DNA from: Domibacillus indicus
GTDB taxonomy: Bacteria; Bacillota; Bacilli; Bacillales; Domibacillaceae
Direction of reading: 5' to 3'
NCBI RefSeq assembly: GCF_000970685.1
Contig: NZ_LAJB01000002.1
Span: forward strand, 1-64,000
Length of the DNA stretch: 64,000 bases
In this document: one piece after another, positions 8,715 to 16,791 of the stretch
Layout of the letters: the number at the start of each line of letters is the position of its first letter
How positions within the stretch are numbered: the first letter of the stretch is position 1
Translations under genes and position numbers: made by a program
Notes under the pieces: model-generated
The model's input: the letters and a program-made list of their open reading frames with translations, nothing else
Database searches by the model: none
What the model was told of the DNA's origin: nothing

Positions 8715-9584
8715 CTACCCTAATGAAAGTGATACTTTGCGAAGAATGGAAGCTGTGGGCTTTATCATGTCTTTTATTCTCATGAATGCTTTCTCTGGGT
8801 GATCTAATGAATAACTAATGGCTAGTGCTGCACCGATAGCTGCTATGCACCCTAACCAAATAGGACCTCCAACAAGCCCTCCAATTAATAAGGAGCTTCC
8901 TGAAACAATTGCTCCCTTGCCGCCTTGTATCAATGCTTCTTTTTTATTTTCAGATTTTGACAGTGAATATACTAATCCTCCAGCTGCTACTGGAAAGAGC
9001 ATTGGATTGGCACTGGCAATAGAGGAAATAAGATAAGCGCCTGACAACTTTGAAACACAAGAAGGGTCTAATTTTTTCCCGACTAGCAAAGTTGATAATA
9101 GGGCAATCATTCCTCCCAGCAATTCCGGTCCATTAATGGTTAAAGCATCTGCTAGAAAAGGCTTGGATAGCCCAAATGGTTGCACGATATGTGCAACTTG
9201 TTGAAATTGTTGCGACGTTAATGAAAAAAAGGGATTGATGCCAGAAACTGATGCGGTATCGCGTAATAAATGTTCGCCCGCTTGCAAAACTTCCGTTGCA
9301 AATGAATCATCTGCTTTAACGTCCCTCACTGCTTGAAATGCCCCCCAAATAGAATGCTGGCCATCAAGGAGATGATGATATGAGGATCCACCAACATGCG
9401 TACTATTATAAACAGCATCAATAGCACGGTCGTACTCATCAAAATTATGATTGAATTCATGAGCCATCCACTGTGCTAGGGAATGACTCCCTGTAATCAA
9501 TCCGACATCAAAAGCAATTGGTGTTCTTCCACTTCCAGTCAGGCCGAGTTGGATATTTCTAAGGCGTTTTTCATGCTCCATCAT
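8715..9584 (-). CDS. Membrane protein with conserved His-rich N-terminal domain, unknown
   Basis: 289 residues, ATG 9584 behind AGGTGG. Residues ~1-125 look like a soluble domain rich in His and acidic residues: AHEFNHNFDEYDRAI near 38-52 and SSYHHLLDGQHSIWGAF near 67-84. Residues ~150-265 are Gly/Ala-rich with several hydrophobic segments (LGGMIALLSTLLVG, FPVAAGGLVYSL, SGSSLLIGGLVGGPIWLGCIAAIGAALAI in part). It may be a membrane-associated enzyme or effector; the paired histidines could bind metal. I do not recognise the family. It is the first gene of a tight two-gene unit with 7524-8714. Confidence 0.6.
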   Translation of the reverse strand: MMEHEKRLRNIQLGLTGSGRTPIAFDVGLITGSHSLAQWMAHEFNHNFDEYDRAIDAVYNSTHVGGSSYHHLLDGQHSIWGAFQAVRDVKADDSFATEVLQAGEHLLRDTASVSGINPFFSLTSQQFQQVAHIVQPFGLSKPFLADALTINGPELLGGMIALLSTLLVGKKLDPSCVSKLSGAYLISSIASANPMLFPVAAGGLVYSLSKSENKKEALIQGGKGAIVSGSSLLIGGLVGGPIWLGCIAAIGAALAISYSLDHPEKAFMRIKDMIKPTASILRKVSLSLG

Positions 9585-9961
9585 CTTTATTCCACCTTTT
9601 GATCGCTTAATATAAAAAAGCCAAATAGTGTTTTATGTATTATCTAATGATTATATAGTACCATAAAAATTTCAATTTACATGTAATAATTTGTATAAAC
9701 GAAAATCTTTTGCACTATTTTTTATAAAAATCTCAAATGTTATGATGGATTTGTTTGTTTATGGCTATAAATTTGTTTTTCTAATTCCATCACTAGGCTA
9801 CAATTAGCGGCATATACTTTTTTAGTATTAATCGGCAAAATAATTATTCCCATGGTCTATTCCCGTTTTTTCGTTCGATCTAATAATTGAATTATTCCAA
9901 AGAAATGGCAGAGTAACTTACTATATACTACAATAAAATAAAAAATGGGAGGGGAATTATT
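9585..9961. other. Divergent intergenic region, no gene seen
   Basis: 377 bp of AT-rich DNA between the divergent genes at 9584 (minus) and 9962 (plus). It must hold both promoters. No ORF with a ribosome site and no clear operator symmetry was found. Confidence 0.4.
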
Positions 9962-10144
9962 ATGGACTCACATGAAGAAAAGTTGATAGAACAAGGCAGA
10001 GAACAAGGGATCAAAGTATTTGAGCTGCTAATACAAGGGCAGTCAGCTGAAGACGTAGCAAAACAGATGGGACTACCTCTAGAAAAGATAGAAAGGGTAA
10101 AAAAAATAGCAGAAAAATTTGTCCAGAAAGACACAAAGAAATAA
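9962..10144 (+). CDS. Small protein resembling the C-terminal tail of Rpn nucleases
   Basis: 60 residues behind a strong GGGAGGGGAA ribosome site. The sequence KLIEQGREQGIKVFELLIQG followed by SAEDVAKQMGLPLEKIERVK matches the helical tail typical of Rpn/PD-(D/E)XK-transposase proteins (an EQGxEQGI segment, then an LSxEEIAxxTGLSxEEI-like helix-turn-helix), but the nuclease domain is absent. In Rpn systems such short tail proteins can act as inhibitors of the nuclease; here that is inference. It may instead be a relic of a full-length rpn gene, though its own ribosome site argues for expression. A PD-(D/E)XK nuclease gene follows 110 bp downstream. Confidence 0.6.
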   Translation: MDSHEEKLIEQGREQGIKVFELLIQGQSAEDVAKQMGLPLEKIERVKKIAEKFVQKDTKK

Positions 10145-10254
10145 CACCTTGTCTCTAAAAGTATTATCGTAACTGATTTTTGCAGGTATGTAACACTAAA
10201 AGCGAGAAGCGGTTTAATATATGAAAAAGAAATCGATTTGAATGGAGAAGGGCG

Positions 10255-11430
10255 ATGCAACTACTTTCTGAAAAGGAAATTGAAGATATTTTAGTTCTAT
10301 ACCCAGAGTTAATTGAAGAAGGCCTCACTCTAATAAAAAGACAAGGACAACTAGAGAATCGAAGAACAGACTTAATGTTCAAGGATAATAATAATCAAAT
10401 CTTGCTAGTTGAACTAAAAAAAGGGGAAATTACACTTGGACATATTGAACAAATTGAGGATTATATACAGAAACTGAGCAAACAAAACTTGCCTGTAATT
10501 CGCGGAATGATCATTGGACAGTTTATCCCTAATTCCCTCCGAGTACTATGCCAGCAAAAGAATATTGAATGGAAAGAAATTAAAACTGAGGTTATATACA
10601 ACCATTTGCTTGAGAATGATAAAGAAATTCTAGAGCAACACTTTTATAGTGGAAAATTACACTTGAAATCCTTAGAAAAAGAATCTATCAGTTTCCAAGA
10701 ATATTTAAATGAAACCTCTCCTTTTGGAGTACCTTATACATCCTATCAATTTTTCAAACCAATTGATGCAAGTCCAGCATTAAGCGAGGATAAACAAGCA
10801 AATCAGGTCATTGCGGATCAATTTAAAAACCTTATTTTACATTTAAATTTCGACAGAATGATGTTTCATCAAAATATAAGGGTAATACGAAAACCGAATT
10901 CCCAACCAACCTGGGTAGTGAAAACGAAAGATGGTTCGTGGCAAGGGTATGTCCTAAATTACTTAATTTATAAAAACCAGGAGAGTCAACCTATTTCATG
11001 TGAAGTCTATTTAGGCACTATAGGATATAGAGGGAACAAACCTGTCTTTGAAGATGAAACATCCCGCTTTATTGTTATAGATGTTGGGAAAGGCAAACAA
11101 AAAGTTTCAACTCAATATGGTTTTCATAAATATTTAAGGACTGAGGCAGAAGCGCTTTTTCCATTTTATGAATTAAAATTCAGTGCAAGAGGGTTGCCCA
11201 AGTCTATTTGGGATAGTATTTATCGATCTTTAAGCAGATACGGTTACCATGTTCGAGACTCTGAAGATAGAAAGTCAAAATTACTTTGGATTGGGGATAT
11301 TAATTTAAACGATTCAAATGTGGAAAAGAGCCTAGGAAATCTCATTGAAGCTCTATTTGCGACGACTATTGTAAAATCACATTTTAAAGAAGCAGGAAAA
11401 GGTATTTTATTTGAATTCTTAAATGAGTAA
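10255..11430 (+). CDS. NucS-like PD-(D/E)XK nuclease family protein
   Basis: 391 residues, ATG 10255 after GGAGAAGGG. Residues ~1-130 fit the NucS/DUF91 type nuclease fold: RRTDLMFKD near 39-47 supplies the catalytic Asp, ILLVELKKGE near 51-60 supplies the E-x-K, and GHIEQIEDYI follows as in NucS. Residues ~190-391 form a second domain not recognised by me. It is likely a DNA endonuclease, plausibly anti-phage given its surroundings. It lies downstream of the Rpn-tail-like gene on the same strand. No membrane segments. Confidence 0.7.
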   Translation: MQLLSEKEIEDILVLYPELIEEGLTLIKRQGQLENRRTDLMFKDNNNQILLVELKKGEITLGHIEQIEDYIQKLSKQNLPVIRGMIIGQFIPNSLRVLCQQKNIEWKEIKTEVIYNHLLENDKEILEQHFYSGKLHLKSLEKESISFQEYLNETSPFGVPYTSYQFFKPIDASPALSEDKQANQVIADQFKNLILHLNFDRMMFHQNIRVIRKPNSQPTWVVKTKDGSWQGYVLNYLIYKNQESQPISCEVYLGTIGYRGNKPVFEDETSRFIVIDVGKGKQKVSTQYGFHKYLRTEAEALFPFYELKFSARGLPKSIWDSIYRSLSRYGYHVRDSEDRKSKLLWIGDINLNDSNVEKSLGNLIEALFATTIVKSHFKEAGKGILFEFLNE

Positions 11431-11484
11431 ACTTAACCATATCCTTGCTTAGATTTTTAAACCAGCTAGCATTAAAGGTAGGCT

Positions 11485-11525
11485 GCAGATCATCCCTCTG
11501 CCTTGAGTTACTGAAGATGATCTGC
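11485..11525. repeat. Inverted repeat between convergent genes
   Basis: GCAGATCATC (11485-11494) pairs perfectly with GATGATCTGC (11516-11525) around a 21-nt loop, in the convergent gap between the nuclease gene and the minus-strand gene at 11609. Neither side has a T-run, so it is a weak terminator at best. Confidence 0.5.
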
Positions 11526-11608
11526 ATCACATAAAAATACTTTTGCATAGCAGGTGTTTTTTATTATCAAGTTTTGTTAGCCGTCATTAAATCACTCTTT
11601 GCGTTTTT

Positions 11609-11929
11609 TTAACTGCTAAAACTTTTAACTTTTGCAACAACTGTTAACTCACCACGAGATACTTTATGTAAGTGCCACCACCATTCCTCGATTGGTCGAT
11701 TTGTGTTGGAAAAGTCATATACTTCCTGAAGATGATGTAATAATGCTTCAGCATTTTCAATTATTTTATAGTCGCATTTTTCAAGTTCTATTTTTTCTTG
11801 TTCGGTCAATAAATGGCATACTTCGTGCATCTCGCTGCGGATATGGAGGTTTTCGATAGACTCGTGAGGATTAATATCAAAATTACAAAGGTCTTTGTGT
11901 AGGTTCTTGATTTCGTATAAATATAACAT
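11609..11929 (-). CDS. Small hypothetical protein
   Basis: 106 residues, ATG 11929 after GAGGTGATAAT, a good ribosome site. Acidic, helical, with a His/Trp-rich patch (PIEEWWWHLHKV) near residues 79-90. No membrane segment, no known motif. It looks like a small soluble protein; role unknown. It is transcribed alone, toward the nuclease gene. Confidence 0.5.
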   Translation of the reverse strand: MLYLYEIKNLHKDLCNFDINPHESIENLHIRSEMHEVCHLLTEQEKIELEKCDYKIIENAEALLHHLQEVYDFSNTNRPIEEWWWHLHKVSRGELTVVAKVKSFSS

Positions 11930-12084
11930 ATTATCACCTCATTGTAAGATAATATATAGCAATACACATTACCAATTACCAAAATAATAGCAATATTATT
12001 TCAATTTTGTAAATAGAAACTAGAAAATATCCCAAGGATTACTTAGTATTTATAAAGAATGATCGAAAGACAACAAGGAATGAT

Positions 12085-13440
12085 TTACACCTTCAAAGTA
12101 AAAACACTTGAATTTTCAAATGGCGTTAAAACCTTTAAAGGAATTATCTCTTTATTATGGTATCCCAAAAGGTAGTTATGAGTGTCTATCTTACATGCTT
12201 CGCCGCATTCATCCAGCCATTCCTGAAAAAGATAGGGGGTTGATGATGTAAGGTTACGTGATGTTATATACCTATGATATGAATGCCTCCCAATTCGATG
12301 GCATAAATAACAAAGTGCCTTACCGTTATTAGGATCCAGCTTTAAATGGGGAAAACTTTTTTTATCGTATACATGATGAGCTTCTAAGTAGGAATCTAGT
12401 CCACAATTAAAGCAAACATTATTTCCAAGGTCTTTCACTTTATATGCCCAAATTTGCAGCTTACCTTTTGATTTTCCAGAGAAGTTTGGACGGCACATAG
12501 GACATTTCGATGTTAAAATATCAGCTACACATTTGATCCCTGAGAAATTGCATATCATACAATGAAATTCTATTCGATATTTATTGTTTTGGTATTCATC
12601 TTGGAACTGCTTTTTAGATATTAATATCTTTAGATTATTTTTTACAAACCTTTCCTCAACCTCTTCGTACGTCAACGTTCTTAGACTATTAATGAATTTA
12701 TTCCCACATTCTTTATGCATCAAGTTTCCTTGCAAAACTTCCCTTAATTTACTGGTCTTTTCTTTACCGCAAAAATTGCATGTGTGTTTTACTCCGAATT
12801 CACTATTTTTGCCTTTAAACATGTTATATTCTGTTTCGGTTGAAAATAGCTTTACCTCAACGTCTTTGTTTATATTATTGTAATACTGAAATAAATCCTT
12901 TAGTCGTGCATACGGTAATCGCAACTTATCTCGTTTTTTATCAGGACCGCAAACATTGCAACATCCTTTGAATATTTGCCAATATATCATATCTATAAGA
13001 TGACCTTCTGGGCATGTGAACTTATGGGAGCCATGATAATCTGTGTATTGGCTGTGGAGTATATATCCAACTTTTCTAGCTTTCTCTTCGGCCTCTTCCT
13101 GCGTGAGTTTTCTGCACGTATTTAAACAATACTTGCATATTTGGCCCTTCCTCAACTTTTCTACACTTGTAGTAAAACTCAAGGAATGAGGATGATTCTT
13201 ACATGTTACATTAAATTTTTCAGATACCTTGTTATAAGTAAAGCTGGTGCTTACGGGCTCTAAATTCAAAAGAGATAATAATTCTCGAACATATTCAGTT
13301 GTCCATAGTTTAGTGCCATGTTTGTAATTGATTTTAGTTTTTAATGAATCAACATAAGCTTCGATAAACTTTTTGACATATTGGTGTTTCACTTCCCAAC
13401 TCTCTTCGAGATATTCTGATGGCAAGGAGAAAAGTTTCAT
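12085..13440 (-). CDS. HNH endonuclease with multiple zinc-finger repeats
   Basis: 451 residues from ATG 13440, chosen because GGGAGG lies ~11 nt before it; a GTG at 13452 touches the ribosome site. After a helical N-terminus come several treble-clef-like knuckles: CKYCLNTC, CPEGH...CCNVCG, CNFCGKEK, and CMICNFSG...CPMC. The C-terminal HNH domain reads CFNCGLDSYLEAHHVYDKKS then NGKALCYLCH, holding the catalytic His pair, the Asn and structural zinc cysteines. It is similar in build to phage-type and accessory HNH proteins with DUF4379-like ribbons. Probably a DNA nuclease that recognises DNA through its zinc repeats. The tandem repeat array begins ~200 bp upstream of its start. Confidence 0.75.
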   Translation of the reverse strand: MKLFSLPSEYLEESWEVKHQYVKKFIEAYVDSLKTKINYKHGTKLWTTEYVRELLSLLNLEPVSTSFTYNKVSEKFNVTCKNHPHSLSFTTSVEKLRKGQICKYCLNTCRKLTQEEAEEKARKVGYILHSQYTDYHGSHKFTCPEGHLIDMIYWQIFKGCCNVCGPDKKRDKLRLPYARLKDLFQYYNNINKDVEVKLFSTETEYNMFKGKNSEFGVKHTCNFCGKEKTSKLREVLQGNLMHKECGNKFINSLRTLTYEEVEERFVKNNLKILISKKQFQDEYQNNKYRIEFHCMICNFSGIKCVADILTSKCPMCRPNFSGKSKGKLQIWAYKVKDLGNNVCFNCGLDSYLEAHHVYDKKSFPHLKLDPNNGKALCYLCHRIGRHSYHRYITSRNLTSSTPYLFQEWLDECGEACKIDTHNYLLGYHNKEIIPLKVLTPFENSSVFTLKV

Positions 13441-13640
13441 GCAATCTAGCACCTCCCAAATTTTATAAACTATCTTTATTCACCTTCAAAATCTTTTATT
13501 CCTAAAAATTTAATCAATCAAAATCTAGATTATTTAATCATGATTTAAAATAGATGGAATTCTAAGCATAAAAAAGCAAAATGCAATATATTAATTCCTA
13601 AATTTCAGGGAAAAATGATCCGGCTTTTTTACCTGAGTTA

Positions 13641-14175
13641 ATAGGAACCATATATGGTTCCTATATATAAAAACCATATAGATACCGTGAAAATCCCTAT
13701 AAATAAAGGGATTTTTATCGGTTGCTTTGTGGAGAATACTTCGTCACGAAGGCTTATACAACGCGAACTGTTTAATAGGAACCATATATGGTTCCTATAT
13801 ATAAGAACCATATAGATACCGTGAAAATCCCTATAAATAAAGGGATTTTCATCGATTGCTTTGTGAAGAATACTTCGTCACGAAGGCTTATACAACGCAA
13901 AATGTTTAATAGGAACCATATATGGTTCCTATATATAAAAAGCATTAGCAGATATCGTGAAAATCTTTATAAATAAAGGGATTACCATCGATTGTTTTGT
14001 GGGGAATGTTCGTCACGAAGGCTTATACAACGCGAACTGTTTAATAGGAACCATATATGGTTCCTATATATAAGAACCATATAGATACCGTGAAAATCTC
14101 TATAAATAAAGGAATTGCCATCGATTGCTTTGTGGAGAATATCTGTCACGAAGGCTTATACAATGCGAAATGTTC
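13641..14175. repeat. Four tandem 134/135-bp repeats with internal dyads
   Basis: Units begin at 13641, 13775, 13909 and 14044 (spacing 134, 134, 135) and a degenerate fifth start is visible near 14176. Each opens with the perfect 20-bp palindrome AGGAACCATATATGGTTCCT, then has ATCCCT/AGGGAT flanking an 8-nt AT loop (imperfect in copies 3 and 4), then CTTCGT-C-ACGAAG, reduced in copies 3 and 4, and the conserved CACGAAGGCTTATACAACGC. Each unit can also be read as MVPIYKNHIDTVK..., but since 134 is not a multiple of three the frame shifts from copy to copy, so a repeated protein is unlikely. No matching unit elsewhere in the window. Confidence 0.9.
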
Positions 14176-14239
14176 AGTAGAAACCGTTAATGATTTTTAC
14201 TATAAAAAAACAGAATTACCTCTCAATAATTCATTTTGA

Positions 14240-15455
14240 TGTTATATGGAGAATTTAATTGTAAATACAGCAAAAAAGGATGTTAATAACTATCCTAAGT
14301 TCAGGAATAAAAAAGTCGATATCGAGGAGATTTTAGAAAATATAGAACTTGTGGTGCTTAGCAATTAGGAGTGGTACGGCAGCAAATCCTATCTAAGATA
14401 AGGGCAGGAAGAAGCTGCTCCATGTATCATTTAGGTCGTAAACTCTACCTGGATCAAGTTACTGTTATTTGTATAGTTATGCAAGTGAGTAATGCAATAA
14501 CCGAACGACCCAATCACATAGGTAGGTATGTTATTGGGGTATGTTATTTCAATTAACATACCTTATTCGTTAAAAAAGCAGGAGTAGCAAGGGTTCGGAT
14601 CAGTTTTACAAGCCACAGGAAATCCCGACTATAATAGAAAATACTATCCGATTTGGTAGGAGTCAGCAGTTTTCTAAAGTCCCGTGTTTGGGTGGTTTCG
14701 CCATTTTATAAATATACATATTTTTTTGTTTTAATCCAATTCGGGATCCCTGATAATATATATTGCTTTAATATAGCATGGCATACATGCTTGGAAAGGT
14801 AGATATATCTTCGCGACCTTCTATGAAGACTCGGTCTAGAGGAATGAATGAAAAACCTAATTTTTTATGAATTGATAAGTTGAAACAAAAGCGGTAATCA
14901 GGATTGGTTTATTATGCTCTATATGGCTAAACGGAAAAAACGAAGAAATGAGTCAACCCTGATAAAGTTTTTAAGTAATATAAGAGAACGGTTATTAATG
15001 GAACTGTTGAGACACTGGCCTTGCCATCTGACAAAAAATTTTTATACCGAACAGGACGTAGCACAGTGAAAACGTAAAAAAAGCAAAAATTATTGGGTTT
15101 TTAATGGAACAGAAAGGTCCAAGTTGATCAAAACGAAAATTTGAGAATCAGTTTGACTGAGCCACTAAGTGATTCTGCTGGTTATAAAAGATAAATTCAA
15201 GTTAAAATGGAAAACTGTTTGTAACCGCCCATATATTATAGAGAGAAAATCATATCAAACGGCTGATTTTCAATAAAGAATTTAATTAAATATAAAAAGG
15301 AATTTAAAATACTCTTTACAGGAATTAATGAATATAGTATATTATAAACATCAGATCGCTAACAGAGGAAACAGACAGCAATTTGTTTAGCGAAGATTTA
15401 ATGAAATTATTTTTCTATAGGCAGGTGTTGAACTATAACTGACAAAAAAAGAGGA
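14240..15455. other. 1.2-kb region without convincing genes
   Basis: Only short frames occur, such as a 40-residue frame from an ATG near 14248 to a TAG at ~14368 and a 52-codon basic frame near 14913-15069 (MLYMAKRKKRRNESTLIKF); neither has a good ribosome site or known family. Near 14549-14573 GGTATGTTA pairs with TAACATACC. The AT-rich content and lack of coding potential suggest decayed mobile DNA. The 3' end presumably contains the promoter for the gene at 15465. Confidence 0.45.
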
Positions 15456-15464
15456 GTGATGGCG

Positions 15465-16262
15465 ATGAACTTAATGAAACTTGAAATGATGAATGCAACA
15501 GATCGTGTAGGAGAAGCGCTTCAGACAAGAGGCTTATTTGTGAAGACACATGGCGGCGTACTTACATTGACTAAGGAAAATACAGATAATGACATTAAAA
15601 AGGTCCGATTTCTTCTTGAAAAGTTAAACATTCCAACACTGTGGAAAAGCAGTTATTCATTTGAAGTACTGATCAATCAGCTGCCGATTTCTATAATGAA
15701 AAAGATTATGCACGAAAAAGGAAAATCATTTCCGATTCGGATGGAAGGGTACCATTTCAAATGGCGCTCATTTGCACAGCGCCGCTTTGGTATCAAAGTA
15801 AATGCGCTTGATCTTGATGCCAATATGGCCATGTTTGTAAAGTCGCTAAATCTGGCTGGGGTCACTACGCTGGCCGGCTGCAGCGGTCATCATCGTTTTT
15901 CACCGAAAGTACAGCTGTCTGGTATCTACCAAGGTATGTGGTTCACCGTTATTCAGCAGCGCTACTTTAATGAACTATCCCTTCATTATAAATGGGATAC
16001 TTATTTTGCAACAGAAACGGGAGCTGCCATTGTCGCTAAGAAAGCTGTCGGTGAATCATGGGACATGGATTTTATTTATCAAGATACGGTGCAAATGGCG
16101 TGCGTCCTCCAACAGCATGCCGAAGAAATTCGGGAATTGAAGAAAACATGCTTTAAGCGAAATAAAGAAATGAAGCAGCATGTTGAGAAGATGGTAAACG
16201 AGAAAAAGTACAATGAGTTGTTGGAATGGATGAGCGAAGAAGTGAATAAGGAAAGGGAATAA
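15465..16262 (+). CDS. Conserved hypothetical protein
   Basis: 265 residues from ATG 15465, placed 8 nt after GGAG; GTG 15456 and ATG 15459 are in frame but too close to that site. The protein has a compact mixed alpha/beta core including LAGVTTLAGCSGHHRFSPKVQ near residues 127-147, where Cys and paired His may bind metal, and a charged helical C-terminus (KKTCFKRNKEMKQHVEKMVNEKK). No membrane segment. Base composition is somewhat higher in GC than the AT-rich DNA before it. Family not recognised; it lies between the repeat region and the restriction locus. Confidence 0.55.
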   Translation: MNLMKLEMMNATDRVGEALQTRGLFVKTHGGVLTLTKENTDNDIKKVRFLLEKLNIPTLWKSSYSFEVLINQLPISIMKKIMHEKGKSFPIRMEGYHFKWRSFAQRRFGIKVNALDLDANMAMFVKSLNLAGVTTLAGCSGHHRFSPKVQLSGIYQGMWFTVIQQRYFNELSLHYKWDTYFATETGAAIVAKKAVGESWDMDFIYQDTVQMACVLQQHAEEIRELKKTCFKRNKEMKQHVEKMVNEKKYNELLEWMSEEVNKERE

Positions 16263-16422
16263 AGTTATTCAGTAATTCTCCTTTAGACAAGTGGGCAAAC
16301 TGAAGAATGTGTTTAAATGGATTTTAAAACTAAGAGTGACAGAGCAACACTAACAGCATCCCATTAAATTATAAATGAATGTTTAAAATAAGAAACACAC
16401 CAATTCGTTAGGAGGAATGTGA

Positions 16423-16770
16423 TTGAAAACGATCCTTATCGTAGGTGGATTTAACAAAGCTGGTTACCAAGAAGTTGGAAAGAAAAATGGTGAGTACAAT
16501 ATATTGTTTCACAATGGTATAATTAAACGACAAAGCACTTCAGTATTCGAAAAGTTAGTGAAACAAGCTGATTGTGTAGTTCTCTTACAAGCGGCCTGTT
16601 CCCATAAAACCATGTGGGAAGTGAAAACACTGACAAAGAAGTATGCTGTACCAGTAACATATCCAAGAAGCAGAGGGATTACAGGAGCAATTAACTCTGC
16701 ATTGGAGATATTGAAAAATAATTCCCTTTTTTTGAGCTATAATAAAAAGAGAATTAATAATACCGTTTAA
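16423..16770 (+). CDS. DUF2325 domain protein
   Basis: 115 residues from TTG 16423, behind GGAGG. The pattern ILIVGGFNKAGYQEVGKKNG, a central ADCVVLLQAACSHKTMWEVK and a C-terminal VPVTYPRSRG matches DUF2325, small Rossmann-like proteins that often accompany DNA-processing genes in Firmicutes. The conserved Cys-Ser-His and YPRSRG are present. Biochemistry is not established. It is followed after 21 bp by the divergent methylase gene, so the two are probably one transcript. Confidence 0.75.
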   Translation: MKTILIVGGFNKAGYQEVGKKNGEYNILFHNGIIKRQSTSVFEKLVKQADCVVLLQAACSHKTMWEVKTLTKKYAVPVTYPRSRGITGAINSALEILKNNSLFLSYNKKRINNTV

Positions 16771-16791
16771 AGAAATTGAGGAGGGAATAAT

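Noticed and set aside
13641-14175. CRISPR array
   Set aside because: Units are contiguous 134/135-bp repeats with no unique spacers, and no cas genes are present.
13788-14239. Protein-coding genes starting MVPIYKNHID in the repeats
   Set aside because: The repeat length is not a multiple of three, frames differ between copies, and no ribosome site precedes the ATGs, which fall in the palindrome.
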